Positions 47,317-56,714 are shown, counted from the first letter of the stretch. The stretch is DNA of 64,000 nucleotides from Streptomyces sp. NRRL F-6131 (GCA_000719695.1 JOHN01000031.1:47740-111739); one strand, 5' to 3'. Made by a program: numbers and translations. The notes: generated by a model from the sequence alone, not told the origin.

Positions 47317-48355
47317 GCCGACGAAGAGCGAGAACACGGGGGCGTCGATCCCCGCCCAGTCCGGTTCCGGCTCGGCCGCGGGCGGTCCGGCCGCCGAGGC
47401 CGCCCCGCTCAGCAAGGACGGAGCGGGAAGCGGCGGAGCGGGCAAGGACGGCGGTGCCGGCGGGGGCAAGGGCGGTGGAGCGGACGGCAGGAGCAGCGAA
47501 CGGGTCGCCAGCCTCTGGACCGACGCCTGGACGGACCTGCGCCGCAATCCGCTGTTCCTGATCGGCGGGTTCCTGGTGCTGTTCATGGTGCTGCTCGCGG
47601 TCGCCCCGCAGCTGTTCACCGACGCGGACCCGCGCTCCGGCGGCTTCTGCAACCTGGCCGACTCGCTGAAGCGGCCCAGCGGGTCGCACTGGTTCGGCTT
47701 CGACGTCCAGGGCTGCGACATCTACACCCGCACCATCTGGGGCGCCCGCAACTCGATCATCGTCGGCATGGTGACCACCACGCTGGTGGTCCTGGTCGGC
47801 GGCACCCTGGGCCTGTGGGCCGGCTGGATCGGCGGCCTGGGGGACAGCGTGCTCTCCCGGGTCACCGAGATCTTCTTCGCCATCCCGCTGCTGCTCGGCG
47901 GCATGCTGATCATGTCGACCTGGGGCGAGGGCAACGCCTGGACGGTCTCCGCGGTGATGGCCGTGCTCGGCTGGCCGCAGATCTACCGGCTGATGCGCTC
48001 GGCGGTGCTGGCCAACAAGCACAACGACTACGTGGTGGCCGCCCGGGCGCTCGGCGCGGGCACCGGGCGGATCGTCGGCCGGCACATCCTGCCCAACGCG
48101 GTCGCCCCGGTGATCGTGGTCTCGACGATCAACCTGGGTGTGTACATCGGCGCCGAGGCCGCGCTGTCCTACCTGGGCATCGGCATCCAGTCCCCGGCGA
48201 TCTCCTGGGGCCTGATGATCAGCGACGCCCAGGCCCGCTTCCTGAACGCCCCGCACGTGCTGCTGTTCCCGGCCGCCGTGCTGAGCATCACCGTGCTCGC
48301 GTTCATCATGCTCGGCGACGCGGTGCGCGACGCCCTCGACCCGAAGCTGCGCTGA
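47309..48355 (+). CDS. Peptide ABC transporter permease, OppC type, operon 3
   Basis: A 348-residue permease subunit. Its N-terminal cytoplasmic tail is the longest of the three, about 80 residues rich in Gly, Ala and Ser (GSGGAGKDGGAGGGKGGG), before the first helix NPLFLIGGFLVLFMVLLAVA. The docking loop is DYVVAARALGAGTGRIVGRHILPNAVAP. It ends LGDAVRDALDPKLR. It is followed 15 bases later by the OppD gene. Confidence 0.94.
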   Translation: MSEPTKSENTGASIPAQSGSGSAAGGPAAEAAPLSKDGAGSGGAGKDGGAGGGKGGGADGRSSERVASLWTDAWTDLRRNPLFLIGGFLVLFMVLLAVAPQLFTDADPRSGGFCNLADSLKRPSGSHWFGFDVQGCDIYTRTIWGARNSIIVGMVTTTLVVLVGGTLGLWAGWIGGLGDSVLSRVTEIFFAIPLLLGGMLIMSTWGEGNAWTVSAVMAVLGWPQIYRLMRSAVLANKHNDYVVAARALGAGTGRIVGRHILPNAVAPVIVVSTINLGVYIGAEAALSYLGIGIQSPAISWGLMISDAQARFLNAPHVLLFPAAVLSITVLAFIMLGDAVRDALDPKLR

Positions 48356-48370
48356 GGAGGGCCGCGGACC

Positions 48371-49465
48371 ATGACTGACACGACGAAACCGGCGAGGGAC
48401 GGCGCGGGGCCGGACCCGGACGCGGTGGAGGTGTTCGGGGCGCGCCGGGAGAACCTGGTGCCCGGCACGCCCCTGCTGGAGGTCGACGACCTGCACATCG
48501 AGTTCCACACCCGGGACGGCGTCGCCAAGGCCGTCAACGGGGTGAGCTACTCGGTCGCGGCGGGGGAGACGCTGGCGGTGCTCGGCGAGTCCGGCTCGGG
48601 CAAGTCGGTGACCGCGCAGGCGATCATGGGCATCCTGGACATGCCGCCGGGGCGGATCACGGCCGGCTCGATCCGGTTCCGCGGCGAGGACCTGCTGGCG
48701 ATGGCCCCCAGGGCCCGGCGGGCGGTCCGCGGCCGGAAGATCGCGATGATCTTCCAGGACGCGCTCTCCTCGCTCAACCCGGTGCTCAGCGTCGGCTACC
48801 AGCTCGGCGAGATGTTCCGGGTGCACCAGGGGGCCAGTCGCAAGGAGGCCAAGGAGAAGGCCGTCGAGCTGATGGAGCGGGTGCGCATCCCCGCCGCCCG
48901 TCAGCGCGTCGGCGACTATCCGCACCAGTTCTCCGGGGGCATGCGCCAGCGCATCATGATCGCCATGGCGCTGGCGCTGGAGCCCGACCTGATCATCGCC
49001 GACGAGCCGACCACGGCCCTGGACGTCACCGTCCAGGCCCAGGTGATGGACCTGCTGGCGGAGCTGCAGGCCGAGTTCAACATGGGGCTCATCCTGATCA
49101 CCCACGACCTCGGTGTGGTCGCGGACGTCGCCGACAAGATCGCGGTGATGTACGCGGGCCGGATCGTGGAGACGGCCCCGGTGCACGAGCTGTACGCCCG
49201 CCCGGCGCACCCGTACACCAAGGGCCTGCTCAACTCGATCCCCCGGCTGGACCAGAAGGGCCAGAACCTCTACGCCATCCAGGGCCTGCCGCCGAGCCTG
49301 CTGCGGATCCCGGACGGCTGCGCGTTCAACCCGCGCTGCGACCGGGCCCGGGACGTCTGCCACACCGAACTCCCGCGCCTGGTCCCGGTGCTGGACGCCG
49401 AGGGGGCCGATCTGCCGGGCCGCCGCAGCGCCTGCCACTTCTGGAAGGAGACCCTCCATGGCTGA
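48371..49465 (+). CDS. Peptide ABC transporter ATPase, OppD type, operon 3
   Basis: A 364-residue ATPase with a slightly longer N-terminal tail than its paralogues. Walker A GESGSGKS, the Q-loop [13 protein letters not shown], signature FSGGMRQR, Walker B LIIADE and the ITHDLGVV switch are intact, and [15 protein letters not shown] is near the end. GAGGAGGG precedes the ATG. It overlaps the OppF gene by eight bases. Confidence 0.95.
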   Translation: MTDTTKPARDGAGPDPDAVEVFGARRENLVPGTPLLEVDDLHIEFHTRDGVAKAVNGVSYSVAAGETLAVLGESGSGKSVTAQAIMGILDMPPGRITAGSIRFRGEDLLAMAPRARRAVRGRKIAMIFQDALSSLNPVLSVGYQLGEMFRVHQGASRKEAKEKAVELMERVRIPAARQRVGDYPHQFSGGMRQRIMIAMALALEPDLIIADEPTTALDVTVQAQVMDLLAELQAEFNMGLILITHDLGVVADVADKIAVMYAGRIVETAPVHELYARPAHPYTKGLLNSIPRLDQKGQNLYAIQGLPPSLLRIPDGCAFNPRCDRARDVCHTELPRLVPVLDAEGADLPGRRSACHFWKETLHG

Positions 49466-50369
49466 GCCCATCCTGGAGGTCAAGGACCTGGTCAAGCACT
49501 ACCCGCTGACCCAGGGCATCGTCCTCAAGAAGCAGGTCGGCGCCGTCCGGGCGGTGGACGGCATCTCCTTCGAGCTGGTCAAGGGCGAGACGCTGGGCAT
49601 CGTCGGCGAGTCCGGCTGCGGCAAGTCCACGCTGGCGAAGGTGCTGATGAACCTGGAGAAGGCGACCTCCGGGCAGGTGCTGTTCAAGGGCGAGGACATC
49701 ACCCGGCTCTCCGGGGCCGGGCTGAAGGCCGTGCGCCGGAACATCCAGATGGTGTTCCAGGACCCGTACACCTCGCTGAACCCGCGGATGACGGTCGGCG
49801 TCAACCGCTATCCGCACCAGTTCTCCGGCGGTCAGCGCCAGCGCATCGGCATCGCCCGCGGCCTCGCGCTCAAGCCGGAGATGATCATCTGCGACGAGCC
49901 GGTCTCCGCGCTCGACGTCTCGGTGCAGGCGCAGGTGATCAACCTGCTGGAGCAGCTGCAGAACGACTTCCGGCTCTCCTACATGTTCATCGCCCACGAC
50001 CTCTCGATCGTCCGGCACATCTCCGACCGGGTCGGCGTGATGTACCTCGGCAAGATGGTCGAGATCGGGACGGAGGAGGAGATCTACTCCCACCCGACCC
50101 ACCCGTACACCCAGGCGCTGCTCTCCGCGGTGCCGGTGCCCGACCCCAGCGGGCGCGAGTCCCGCGAGCGGATCCTGCTCAGCGGGGACATCCCCTCGCC
50201 GGCCAACCCGCCGTCCGGCTGCCGGTTCCGCACCCGCTGCTGGAAGGCGGAGGAGCGCTGCGCCGAGGAACTCCCGCTGCTGGCCGTGCCGTCGACGCTG
50301 CGCGGGCCGGCCGCGCACGAGTCGGCCTGCCACTTCGCGGAGGTGCGGGACGTGATCGGTTCGGGCTGA
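49458..50369 (+). CDS. Peptide ABC transporter ATPase, OppF type, operon 3, with 36-residue internal deletion
   Basis: A 303-residue OppF relative, 35 shorter than the operon 1 copy. Walker A GESGCGKS (50-57) and the Q-loop [13 protein letters not shown] are intact, then MTVG is joined directly to [15 protein letters not shown] at the base junction 49800/49801. The missing piece equals residues 115-151 of the operon 1 protein, the helical subdomain between Q-loop and signature that touches the permease. The frame is kept and the signature, Walker B and C-terminal domain remain. Such a protein is unlikely to couple normally to the membrane subunits. Assembly error must be excluded because the operon 2 copy breaks at the same point. 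Confidence 0.85.
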   Translation: MAEPILEVKDLVKHYPLTQGIVLKKQVGAVRAVDGISFELVKGETLGIVGESGCGKSTLAKVLMNLEKATSGQVLFKGEDITRLSGAGLKAVRRNIQMVFQDPYTSLNPRMTVGVNRYPHQFSGGQRQRIGIARGLALKPEMIICDEPVSALDVSVQAQVINLLEQLQNDFRLSYMFIAHDLSIVRHISDRVGVMYLGKMVEIGTEEEIYSHPTHPYTQALLSAVPVPDPSGRESRERILLSGDIPSPANPPSGCRFRTRCWKAEERCAEELPLLAVPSTLRGPAAHESACHFAEVRDVIGSG

Positions 50370-50400
50370 CCGCACCCGACCGCATCCGGCCGCACCGCCG

Positions 50401-50433
50401 GGGGCCTCGGAGTCCGCGCGACTCCGGGGCCCC
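50401..50433. terminator. Bidirectional terminator after opp operon 3
   Basis: A 14-bp stem (50401-50414 with 50420-50433, one G-U pair, CGCGC loop) lies between the convergent OppF gene and the orphan lipoprotein gene. Confidence 0.78.
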
Positions 50434-50448
50434 TCGGTCGTGCGGGCG

Positions 50449-52167
50449 TCACTTCTGGAAGCCGACGTTCTCCCAGACGATGTCGGTCAGGCCCTGGGCC
50501 CCGATGTTGGCGAGGTCGGCGCGGGCGCCGTACAGCTGGGGGCGCTGGTAGAGCGGCAGCACCCCGGCCACCTTCCACAGCTCGCCGTCGGCCTGGTTGA
50601 TGGCCTCGAAGGCGGTGGCGGCGTCGTTCGCGCCGGCGGCCCGGTCGAGGGCGGCGTCGACGGACGGGCTGCCGGTCTGGGCGTGGTTGGTGCCGCCGTT
50701 CTGGACGAAGTTGGCCCGGTTGCCGCTGGCCGGGAACGGCGTGCCGAGCAGCGAGTAGGCGGTGATGTCGAAGTCCCGCCGGTTGATGTACTTGTCGAAG
50801 AACTCGTTGGGGCTGGCGGTGACCGTGGTGACCTTGATCCCGACCTCCTTGAGCATGCCGGTGGCGACGGCGGCCTCGTTCTGGGCCTGGGTGACGCCGG
50901 TCGGGATGACCATCCGCAGGTTGAGCTCCTTGCCGTCCTTGCGGCGGACGTCGCCGTCGAGCTTCCAGCCGGCCGCGTCGAGCTTGCGGACGGCCTCGGC
51001 CGGGTCGTAGCGGCTGAGGCCGAGGGAGTTGTCCCGGTAGGCGTTCTGGTTGGCCACCAGCAGGTGGTTGTTGAGGGTGACGGTGGGCCAGTCGAGCCCG
51101 GCGAGGTCGGAGCGGGCGATGACGTCCCGGTTGATCGCCTGGAACACGGCCTGGCGGACGGCCGGGTCGGTGAGCGCCGGGCTGCGGCCGTTCAGCGTGA
51201 ACTGCCGGAAATCGGGCCCGCCGGCCCGGCGGACGGCGGCGCCGGGGGTGCTCCGGATCAGCTGGTAGCCGGCCACGTCCGGGCCGTTGTTGAACAGGTC
51301 GATCTCGCCCTTGCCGAAGGCGGCGGCCATCGCGTTGGGCAGGATCGCGTGGAAGACGATCCGGTCCAGCAGCGGCTTCTCGCCCCACCAGGCCGGGTCG
51401 GCGACCAGGGTGACGGTCTGCGCCGCCCGGTCCATCCGCTCCACCTTGAACGGGCCGCCGGTGACCGGGATCGCGTCCAGGTAGGCGGTGTTGAAGAGCT
51501 CGGGGGTGGCGATCCGGCCGGCCGGCAGCAGCGGGCCGTTGGCGGCGCCGTTGAACATCGACTGCCACTCGGAGAACGGCCGCTCGAAGGTCATCACGGC
51601 CTGGAAGTCGTCCTTGCCGCGTTCGACCGCCGAGACCAGCTCGAAGCCGGTGCTGCTGGCCGCCCGGTAGGCCGGGTCCTTGCCGTTCAGCGCCCGCCAG
51701 TTGGCCTCGATGTCGCGCCAGGTGATCGGGGTGCCGTCGGACCAGTGGGCCTTGGGGTTGAGCGTCCAGACCACGACCTGCCGGCCGTCCCGCTGCTCGC
51801 TGTGCGCGTCCTGGAGGTAGGCCGGGTTGGGCGTCTGGGTGCCGGCCGCGTCGGAGCGGAAGAAGGTCGGCAGCAGCGGCTTGGTGACGGCGATGGTGGA
51901 GGACTCGCCGCCGTCCGTCTGGATCGGCGACCACTGGGCGGAGTACTGGGCGACCGCGACCCGCAGGGTGCCGCCCTGGCGCAGCTCGGCGCGGTCGTGC
52001 GGGTTGATGTCGACGGCGGTGAGCTTGGGCGTCTCGACCGAGCTCGGCAGGGCGCGGGCGCTCCCGGCGGAGCCGCCGGCGGGGCCGCAGGAGCACAGCG
52101 TCAGGGAGAGCGAGACGGCGCAGAGACCGGCGAGCAGGGCCGTGCGGTGGTGCGGGGGGCGGCCCAT
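50449..52167 (-). CDS. Peptide ABC transporter substrate-binding lipoprotein, orphan
   Basis: A 572-residue family 5 binding protein on the strand opposite to the opp operons. The signal peptide (LLAGLCAVSLSLTLCSC) ends in a cysteine-rich lipobox, with Cys27 the likely anchor. Core blocks include VVVWTLNPKAHWSDGTPITW, PVTGGPFKVERMDR and FRQFTLNGRSPALTDPAVR. No permease genes go with it. Its layout resembles the orphan at 28291-30039, including the wording of the sugar- or peptide-binding cleft (LNP.A.WSDGTP), so the pair may be old relatives flanking the transporter array. The ATG at 52167 has GGGAG seven bases ahead. Confidence 0.88.
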   Translation of the reverse strand: MGRPPHHRTALLAGLCAVSLSLTLCSCGPAGGSAGSARALPSSVETPKLTAVDINPHDRAELRQGGTLRVAVAQYSAQWSPIQTDGGESSTIAVTKPLLPTFFRSDAAGTQTPNPAYLQDAHSEQRDGRQVVVWTLNPKAHWSDGTPITWRDIEANWRALNGKDPAYRAASSTGFELVSAVERGKDDFQAVMTFERPFSEWQSMFNGAANGPLLPAGRIATPELFNTAYLDAIPVTGGPFKVERMDRAAQTVTLVADPAWWGEKPLLDRIVFHAILPNAMAAAFGKGEIDLFNNGPDVAGYQLIRSTPGAAVRRAGGPDFRQFTLNGRSPALTDPAVRQAVFQAINRDVIARSDLAGLDWPTVTLNNHLLVANQNAYRDNSLGLSRYDPAEAVRKLDAAGWKLDGDVRRKDGKELNLRMVIPTGVTQAQNEAAVATGMLKEVGIKVTTVTASPNEFFDKYINRRDFDITAYSLLGTPFPASGNRANFVQNGGTNHAQTGSPSVDAALDRAAGANDAATAFEAINQADGELWKVAGVLPLYQRPQLYGARADLANIGAQGLTDIVWENVGFQK

Positions 52168-52240
52168 GGTGGTTCTCCCGGGGCGGATGCGGCGGACGGT
52201 AGGCGTCACATCTTGCTGACCGGTGGGCGGAGTTGTCGAG

Positions 52241-52268
52241 GGGCGGGTCCGGATCGGGACCCGCCCCC
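52241..52268 (-). terminator. Terminator of the PG_binding_4 gene
   Basis: GGGGCGGGTCC and GGACCCGCCCC form an 11-bp stem with a six-base loop, 15 bases beyond the stop of the minus-strand gene. Confidence 0.7.
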
Positions 52269-52282
52269 CGGTAACGGTCCGG

Positions 52283-54547
52283 TCAGGCCGGGAACTTGAA
52301 GGTCCGGTCCTTGTCACCGGTCTTCTCGAACAGGGCGGTGATCTGGTCCGCGACGTCCTGCGGGGTGATCGGGACGAGCTGGCCGTTCTTCTTCGTCTTC
52401 AGCTTGTCGAAGGCGCCGGCGAGCTGGCGGTTGAGCGCGTCGAGGTCCCACTTGGGCACGAACTTGCCGTTGGCGTCCGGGACGAGGGTGAGCGCCGCGG
52501 CGGCGGTCCTCGGTCCGAAGTCGAACTTCTTGGTCCCGGCCAGGATGTGGATCTGGCCGTTGGTCACGGACTTGCCGAGGGTGTCCGCCGCGCCCTGGAG
52601 GGCCTGCGGGGAGGTCTTCGGCTGGGCGGCCGTGACACCCAGTGCGACGGGCTGCTCGGGCTTGCCCGCGGCGCGGTCGCGGTAGGCCACGTCGACCAGG
52701 TCGACGGCGGAGGCGGAGTCCACCGCCTGACCGGCCTTGCCGGGCACGACGACGGCCTCGCCGTTCTCGGCGAACTTGACGTAGCCCTCCTGGAGCCCCT
52801 GGCCGGAGCCGCCGGCCAGCGCCTCCAGTGCGGACTTGAGCTTGGCCCGGTCGACCTTGACCTCCGGCGGGACGGCCTTCTCGTCGCCCTTGAGCGACTT
52901 GAGGACGTCCACCGGGTTGTAGGAGTGCTGGGTGAGCCGGTCCACGGTGGCCGTGGTGTCGAAGGCCAGCCCGGCGGCGGTCGGGTCGAGGTCCACGGTC
53001 TGCTCGCCGACCTTCAGCTTGACCGGCTGCTGGCCGGCCTTGCCGACGCTCTCGTCGAGCTGGTGGATCGCCTGGTCGCGGTTGCTGCCGCCGATGTCCG
53101 TGCCGAGCACCACGGTGCCCTTGGGGATGTCGGACTGGTTCAGCATCAGGCCGGTGCCGTACGCGGCGGCCCCGAGGAAGAGCACCCCGGCGACCGCGTA
53201 GGTGGCGAGCTTGACCAGCTTCTTGGCGGCGCTCGGCCGGGGCTTGGGGGTCGCGGCGGGCTTGGCGGCCGGCGGGGGCTTCGGGCCGGACGGGCCGTCC
53301 GCCGCGGGGGCGGTGACGGCCGCCGGGCCGGCGGGCGGCTCGCCGTGCGCGTCCGCGGGGTACGGGTGGGCCGGGGCGGCGCCGGGCTCGCCCTGGCGGC
53401 CGGGGGCTCCGGGGAAGAGGCCGGCGGGGGCCGGGGCGCCGTTCGGGCCGGCGGCCGGCGGGCGCTGGGCGGCGAACGGGTCGGTACCCGCCGGGGCGGA
53501 GGCGAACAGGCCGGGCTGCGGGTGGCCGCCCGCGGCGTCCGGGGCGCCGGGTATGGGGGCGGCCGGGGCGTGGTCACGGATCGGCGCGAAGCCGTCGACC
53601 GAGGTGTCCTCGGGGTTCGCGGTACCGGGGCCGCCGGGGGCCGGACGGCCCGCGCCCTGCGGGGCGCCGCCGGGCCGGCCGGCGCCCGGGCCGAACGGGT
53701 CGGCCGGGGCGAACGGGTCGGCCGGGCCGGTGGGCGCGAAGGGGTCGGCGCCGGGGGCGAAGGCGTCGGCCGGGGCGTCGGCGTAGACGCCGGCCTCGTC
53801 GGCGGGCAGCTCGGCGCCGCCGTACGGGGAGGCGGGCGCGCCGGTCGGACGTCGGCCGGGGGCCTGGGACTGGGCCTGGGCGGGCACCGGGCGGCCGTTG
53901 GCACGGGCCGCGGCGGGGCGCTCGTTCTGCGGCCGGTCGTTCTGCGGACGGTTGCCCTGGGGGTGGGCGCCGTTCGGCCGGGTGGCGCCGCGCTGGGCCC
54001 CGGCGGGGGCCGCGGGCGCGGCGGCGGTGGCGGCGGCCGGTACCGGGGTCGGGGCCGGGGCGGCACCCTCGGAGGCCTTCTTCTGCCGGGGGCGGAACCA
54101 GGCGCCGGTCGACTCGGACTCGGAGGTGGCCGGCGGGATCTCCCACTCCGGCGGCAGGTCCGGCGGGGTGGAGCGGCTGCCGCCGTCCATCACCCCGAGC
54201 ACCGGGGAGGCGGGCGCGGCGGAGCGGTGCCGGGGGCCGGCCGGTTCGTCGGCGGGCGCCGGGGCGTCCTCGCCGGGGCCGTCCTCGTTCTTGACCGTGC
54301 TGCGGACCACCACCGGCGGGATCGGGCGCGAGCCGGGGATGTTGATCCGGACGCGGGTGGTGAGGGTGGTCTCGGTCTTGGGGGACTCGTCCTCGCCCTC
54401 CGGAGCCGAGCCCTTGGCGGCGCCGGCACCCGCGCGGTCGCCGCCGGGGAAACCCGGTGTGCCGTAGGGCGGGGTGCCCGACGGGTAGGCGTCCGGGCCC
54501 GTGCGCCGAGGCGTCGGGTGGGCGTTGTCAGATTCGCGGCTGCTCAA
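52283..54547 (-). CDS. Membrane protein with disordered N-terminal half and VanW/PG_binding_4 repeats
   Basis: A 754-residue protein of unknown function. About 440 residues of Pro/Ala/Gly-rich sequence (with repeats such as ADPFAPTGPADPFAPADP) are probably cytoplasmic and unfolded. One membrane helix follows at about 445-467 (YAVAGVLFLGAAAYGTGLML). The outer part has repeated PG_binding_4-like units (IHQLDESVGKAGQQPVKLKV; VDLDPTAAGLAFD), which are seen in VanW and L,D-transpeptidase-linked proteins and may touch peptidoglycan. The start is a TTG at 54547 with GGAG about ten bases ahead; no better codon exists nearby. A cell-wall role is inference. Confidence 0.82.
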   Translation of the reverse strand: MSSRESDNAHPTPRRTGPDAYPSGTPPYGTPGFPGGDRAGAGAAKGSAPEGEDESPKTETTLTTRVRINIPGSRPIPPVVVRSTVKNEDGPGEDAPAPADEPAGPRHRSAAPASPVLGVMDGGSRSTPPDLPPEWEIPPATSESESTGAWFRPRQKKASEGAAPAPTPVPAAATAAAPAAPAGAQRGATRPNGAHPQGNRPQNDRPQNERPAAARANGRPVPAQAQSQAPGRRPTGAPASPYGGAELPADEAGVYADAPADAFAPGADPFAPTGPADPFAPADPFGPGAGRPGGAPQGAGRPAPGGPGTANPEDTSVDGFAPIRDHAPAAPIPGAPDAAGGHPQPGLFASAPAGTDPFAAQRPPAAGPNGAPAPAGLFPGAPGRQGEPGAAPAHPYPADAHGEPPAGPAAVTAPAADGPSGPKPPPAAKPAATPKPRPSAAKKLVKLATYAVAGVLFLGAAAYGTGLMLNQSDIPKGTVVLGTDIGGSNRDQAIHQLDESVGKAGQQPVKLKVGEQTVDLDPTAAGLAFDTTATVDRLTQHSYNPVDVLKSLKGDEKAVPPEVKVDRAKLKSALEALAGGSGQGLQEGYVKFAENGEAVVVPGKAGQAVDSASAVDLVDVAYRDRAAGKPEQPVALGVTAAQPKTSPQALQGAADTLGKSVTNGQIHILAGTKKFDFGPRTAAAALTLVPDANGKFVPKWDLDALNRQLAGAFDKLKTKKNGQLVPITPQDVADQITALFEKTGDKDRTFKFPA

Positions 54548-54784
54548 TGCTGCTCTGCTCCGGGTTCGCGGGCCGGGCCGTGCGGCGCGACCGCGGTTCG
54601 TCGGCGCCGGACCAGGCGGGCGGCGTCGGGTACGGCGTTCTGCGGCACCACCATACTGGGAAGAACCGGCCGGTGAACCGGTTCGGACAGATCCCGATAC
54701 GTCCGGTTCCTCCGGTATGAGAGTACGACCGGGCGGTGCTGACTGCCCGTCGTACCGGCCACCGTACGCGGGTGCCCGCCCGGA
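54548..54784 (-). other. Upstream region of the PG_binding_4 gene
   Basis: On the minus strand a TATGGT hexamer near 54652-54657, with GTTCAC 17 bp ahead, may be the promoter. A short in-frame ORF from ATG near 54655 (about 36 codons, MVVPQNAVPDAARL) ends in a TGA that overlaps the TTG start. Its third-position GC is about 80 %, so coding is uncertain. Confidence 0.35.
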
Positions 54785-55243
54785 TCAGCGCGGCGGCCCC
54801 GGCACTCCGGGGAACCAGCCGGCGCGGGTCGGCAGGGTGGCGCAGATCACGCCCAGGATCGATCCGACGAACAGCCAGCAGAGCGACGTGGCATTGGTCC
54901 AGAGCACGTTGTCCCCTTCCGGGCGGGGGACCATCACCAGCAGCAGGGCCAGGAACCAGCCGGCCGCCGGGACGCCCGCGCCGAGCCGGGTGCCGGTCAC
55001 CCGCAGCCCGCCGTAGAAGGTCGCGGCGGTGGCGGCGAGGGCCAGCAGGACTCCCACCGGCGGCCACAAGGCCTGCACAAATGCTCCGCAGATCGACACC
55101 GCGACGCCCAGCAGGAAGAACAGGACATAAGCCGCGATCCGTGCGGCGCGCGGGGGCTGGGGCTCCCTCAGCCGCTCCGCCCGGGTGCCGAGCAGCGTCG
55201 CCGGGATCGAACGGCGGGCGGGACGGGCGTCGGTCGCGGTCAT
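54785..55243 (-). CDS. DUF6113 membrane protein
   Basis: A 152-residue protein with a basic N-terminal tail of about 35 residues and four predicted membrane helices ([67 protein letters not shown]). I recognise the family as DUF6113, which is usual downstream of mshB in streptomycetes. It overlaps mshB by four bases and is surely co-translated with it. The function is unknown; a link with mycothiol is suggested only by position. Confidence 0.85.
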   Translation of the reverse strand: MTATDARPARRSIPATLLGTRAERLREPQPPRAARIAAYVLFFLLGVAVSICGAFVQALWPPVGVLLALAATAATFYGGLRVTGTRLGAGVPAAGWFLALLLVMVPRPEGDNVLWTNATSLCWLFVGSILGVICATLPTRAGWFPGVPGPPR

Positions 55244-56169
55244 CGGGCACCCTCCTCGGGGGCGGCGGCTTCGGTGGTGGCCTCGGCGGCGGCGACGTCC
55301 GGGCCGGCGAAGAGGTCGTCCTCCGGCAGCCGCGGCCCGGCCTGGCCGCGCACCAGCTGGTAGTACTCGGTGGCGAGCAGCGGCTGGCCGAGGTGGTTGG
55401 AGAGCGCGAAGAAGGCGCCGTCCACGGTGATCTGGGTGGCGTGCGCTGCCATCGCGGCGGCCTTGCGGTCGGCGTACGCGGCGCCGTCCAGCACGGTGGT
55501 GACCAACTCGTCGTCGACCACCCCGGGGATGTCCGAGGGCTGGGCCACGCCGGGGAACGCCGCCTTCTCGGCGGTTTCGGCGAGGGCCCGCACGACCACC
55601 GACCGGGGCACCCGGTTCCAGTACACCTTGGCGATCCGCCAGGCCGCGCCCAGCTCGGGCCGGTGGGCCGGGTCGGCCGCCCGCTCGTACGCGCGCATCG
55701 CGACCCGGTGCGCCTGGATGTGGTCCGGATGGCCGTAGCCGCCGTCCTCGTCGTAGGTGACCAGCACCTGCGGGCGCACCTCGCGGACCACCGCGACCAG
55801 CCGGTCGGCCGCCTCGTCCGGGTCGGCCCGCCAGAAGCAGCCGGGCGCGTCGTTGTCGGGCACGCCCATCATCCCGGAGTCGCGGTAGCGCCCCGGGCCG
55901 CCGAGGAAGCGGAAGTCGGTGACCCCGAGCTCGGCCATCGCCTTCGTCAGCTCGCCGACCCGGTACGCGCCGAGGGTGTCCTCCCGGTCGGCCGTCAGAT
56001 GGGCCAGCTCGGGCGGGATCACCTCGCCGCCCTCGCCGAGGGTGCAGGTCACCAGGGTGACGTGGGCGCCCTCGGCGGCGTACCGGGCCATGGTGGCGCC
56101 GTTGTTGATCGACTCGTCGTCGGGGTGGGCGTGCACCAGGAGCAGGCGGCGGCCGGTAGTCGCGGTCAT
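55240..56169 (-). CDS. mshB: N-acetylglucosaminyl-inositol deacetylase of mycothiol synthesis
   Basis: A zinc-dependent deacetylase that removes acetyl from GlcNAc-inositol in mycothiol synthesis, the actinobacterial thiol buffer. The 309-residue product belongs to the LmbE/PIG-L fold. The metal motif HAHPDDES at 13-20 supplies His15 and Asp18, and the third ligand is in [12 protein letters not shown]. The MshB-typical [12 protein letters not shown] loop and [11 protein letters not shown] block are present. The ATG at 56169 directly precedes the core. It heads a two-gene unit with the DUF6113 gene. Confidence 0.95.
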   Translation of the reverse strand: MTATTGRRLLLVHAHPDDESINNGATMARYAAEGAHVTLVTCTLGEGGEVIPPELAHLTADREDTLGAYRVGELTKAMAELGVTDFRFLGGPGRYRDSGMMGVPDNDAPGCFWRADPDEAADRLVAVVREVRPQVLVTYDEDGGYGHPDHIQAHRVAMRAYERAADPAHRPELGAAWRIAKVYWNRVPRSVVVRALAETAEKAAFPGVAQPSDIPGVVDDELVTTVLDGAAYADRKAAAMAAHATQITVDGAFFALSNHLGQPLLATEYYQLVRGQAGPRLPEDDLFAGPDVAAAEATTEAAAPEEGAR

Positions 56170-56218
56170 GGGAGGAAGCCTAACGACCGCGTGCCGCCGG
56201 ACGGCCGTGCGCGGCGGG

Positions 56219-56413
56219 TCAGAGCTTCAGGCCGTTGATCATCCCGGCGAGGTTGCTGGTGACCTGGCTGATCGAGGGGGCGATGGAGCTGGACGCCAGG
56301 TAGAAGCCGAGGAGCGCGCAGACGATCGCGTGCGCGAGCTTCAGGCCGGAGCGGCGGATCAGCACCACCACGATGACCAGCATCAGCATGGCTGCGGAGA
56401 TGGACAGGGCCAT
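56219..56413 (-). CDS. Small membrane protein, 64 residues
   Basis: A hypothetical protein, almost all hydrophobic. It has an N-terminal helix ([16 protein letters not shown]), a charged turn RRSGLKL, a second helix ([16 protein letters not shown]) and a polar tail [17 protein letters not shown] recall very similar short proteins beside mshB in other streptomycetes. It lies 49 bases upstream of mshB on the same strand and may be co-transcribed. The ribosome site is weak. The function is unknown. Confidence 0.75.
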   Translation of the reverse strand: MALSISAAMLMLVIVVVLIRRSGLKLAHAIVCALLGFYLASSSIAPSISQVTSNLAGMINGLKL

Positions 56414-56714
56414 GGCGGCTCACACCCCTTCCGGGTGCGCCGCCCCCGGGGGAGGGCGGCGGTCGTACCGTGCGGGACCAGCGGTCGGGCGATCGGGGCC
56501 CGGGACGGGGCCGGACGATCACTCGTGGACCAGTCATACCCGATCAGTGAGGCGATCATTACGTTGAGTGAGTCCGCACACCCCGGGGCACAGTGGCACT
56601 CGTGGGGCGCATGGGCCGGTCGGAGGGGGTGCGGCCCCCGTCCGGGCGTACTTGCGCACGATGCTCCGAACGAGTGATCACCACCGGCGGGACGGCGTCA
56701 TAGGGTCTGGTGCC
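56414..56714. other. 301-bp divergent promoter region
   Basis: It lies between the small membrane protein gene (left) and the S9 peptidase gene (right). It holds the -10 element of the peptidase and several GATCA words (around 56537-56560). No gene or clear operator is visible. Confidence 0.45.
56701..56706 (+). promoter_or_regulatory. -10 hexamer of the S9 peptidase gene
   Basis: TAGGGT ends eight bases before the ATG at 56715 and no ribosome site is present. Confidence 0.4.

Noticed and set aside
53146..54429. Proline/arginine-rich ORFs in other frames of the PG_binding_4 gene
   Set aside because: They arise from the low-complexity Pro/Ala/Gly codons of the real minus-strand gene.
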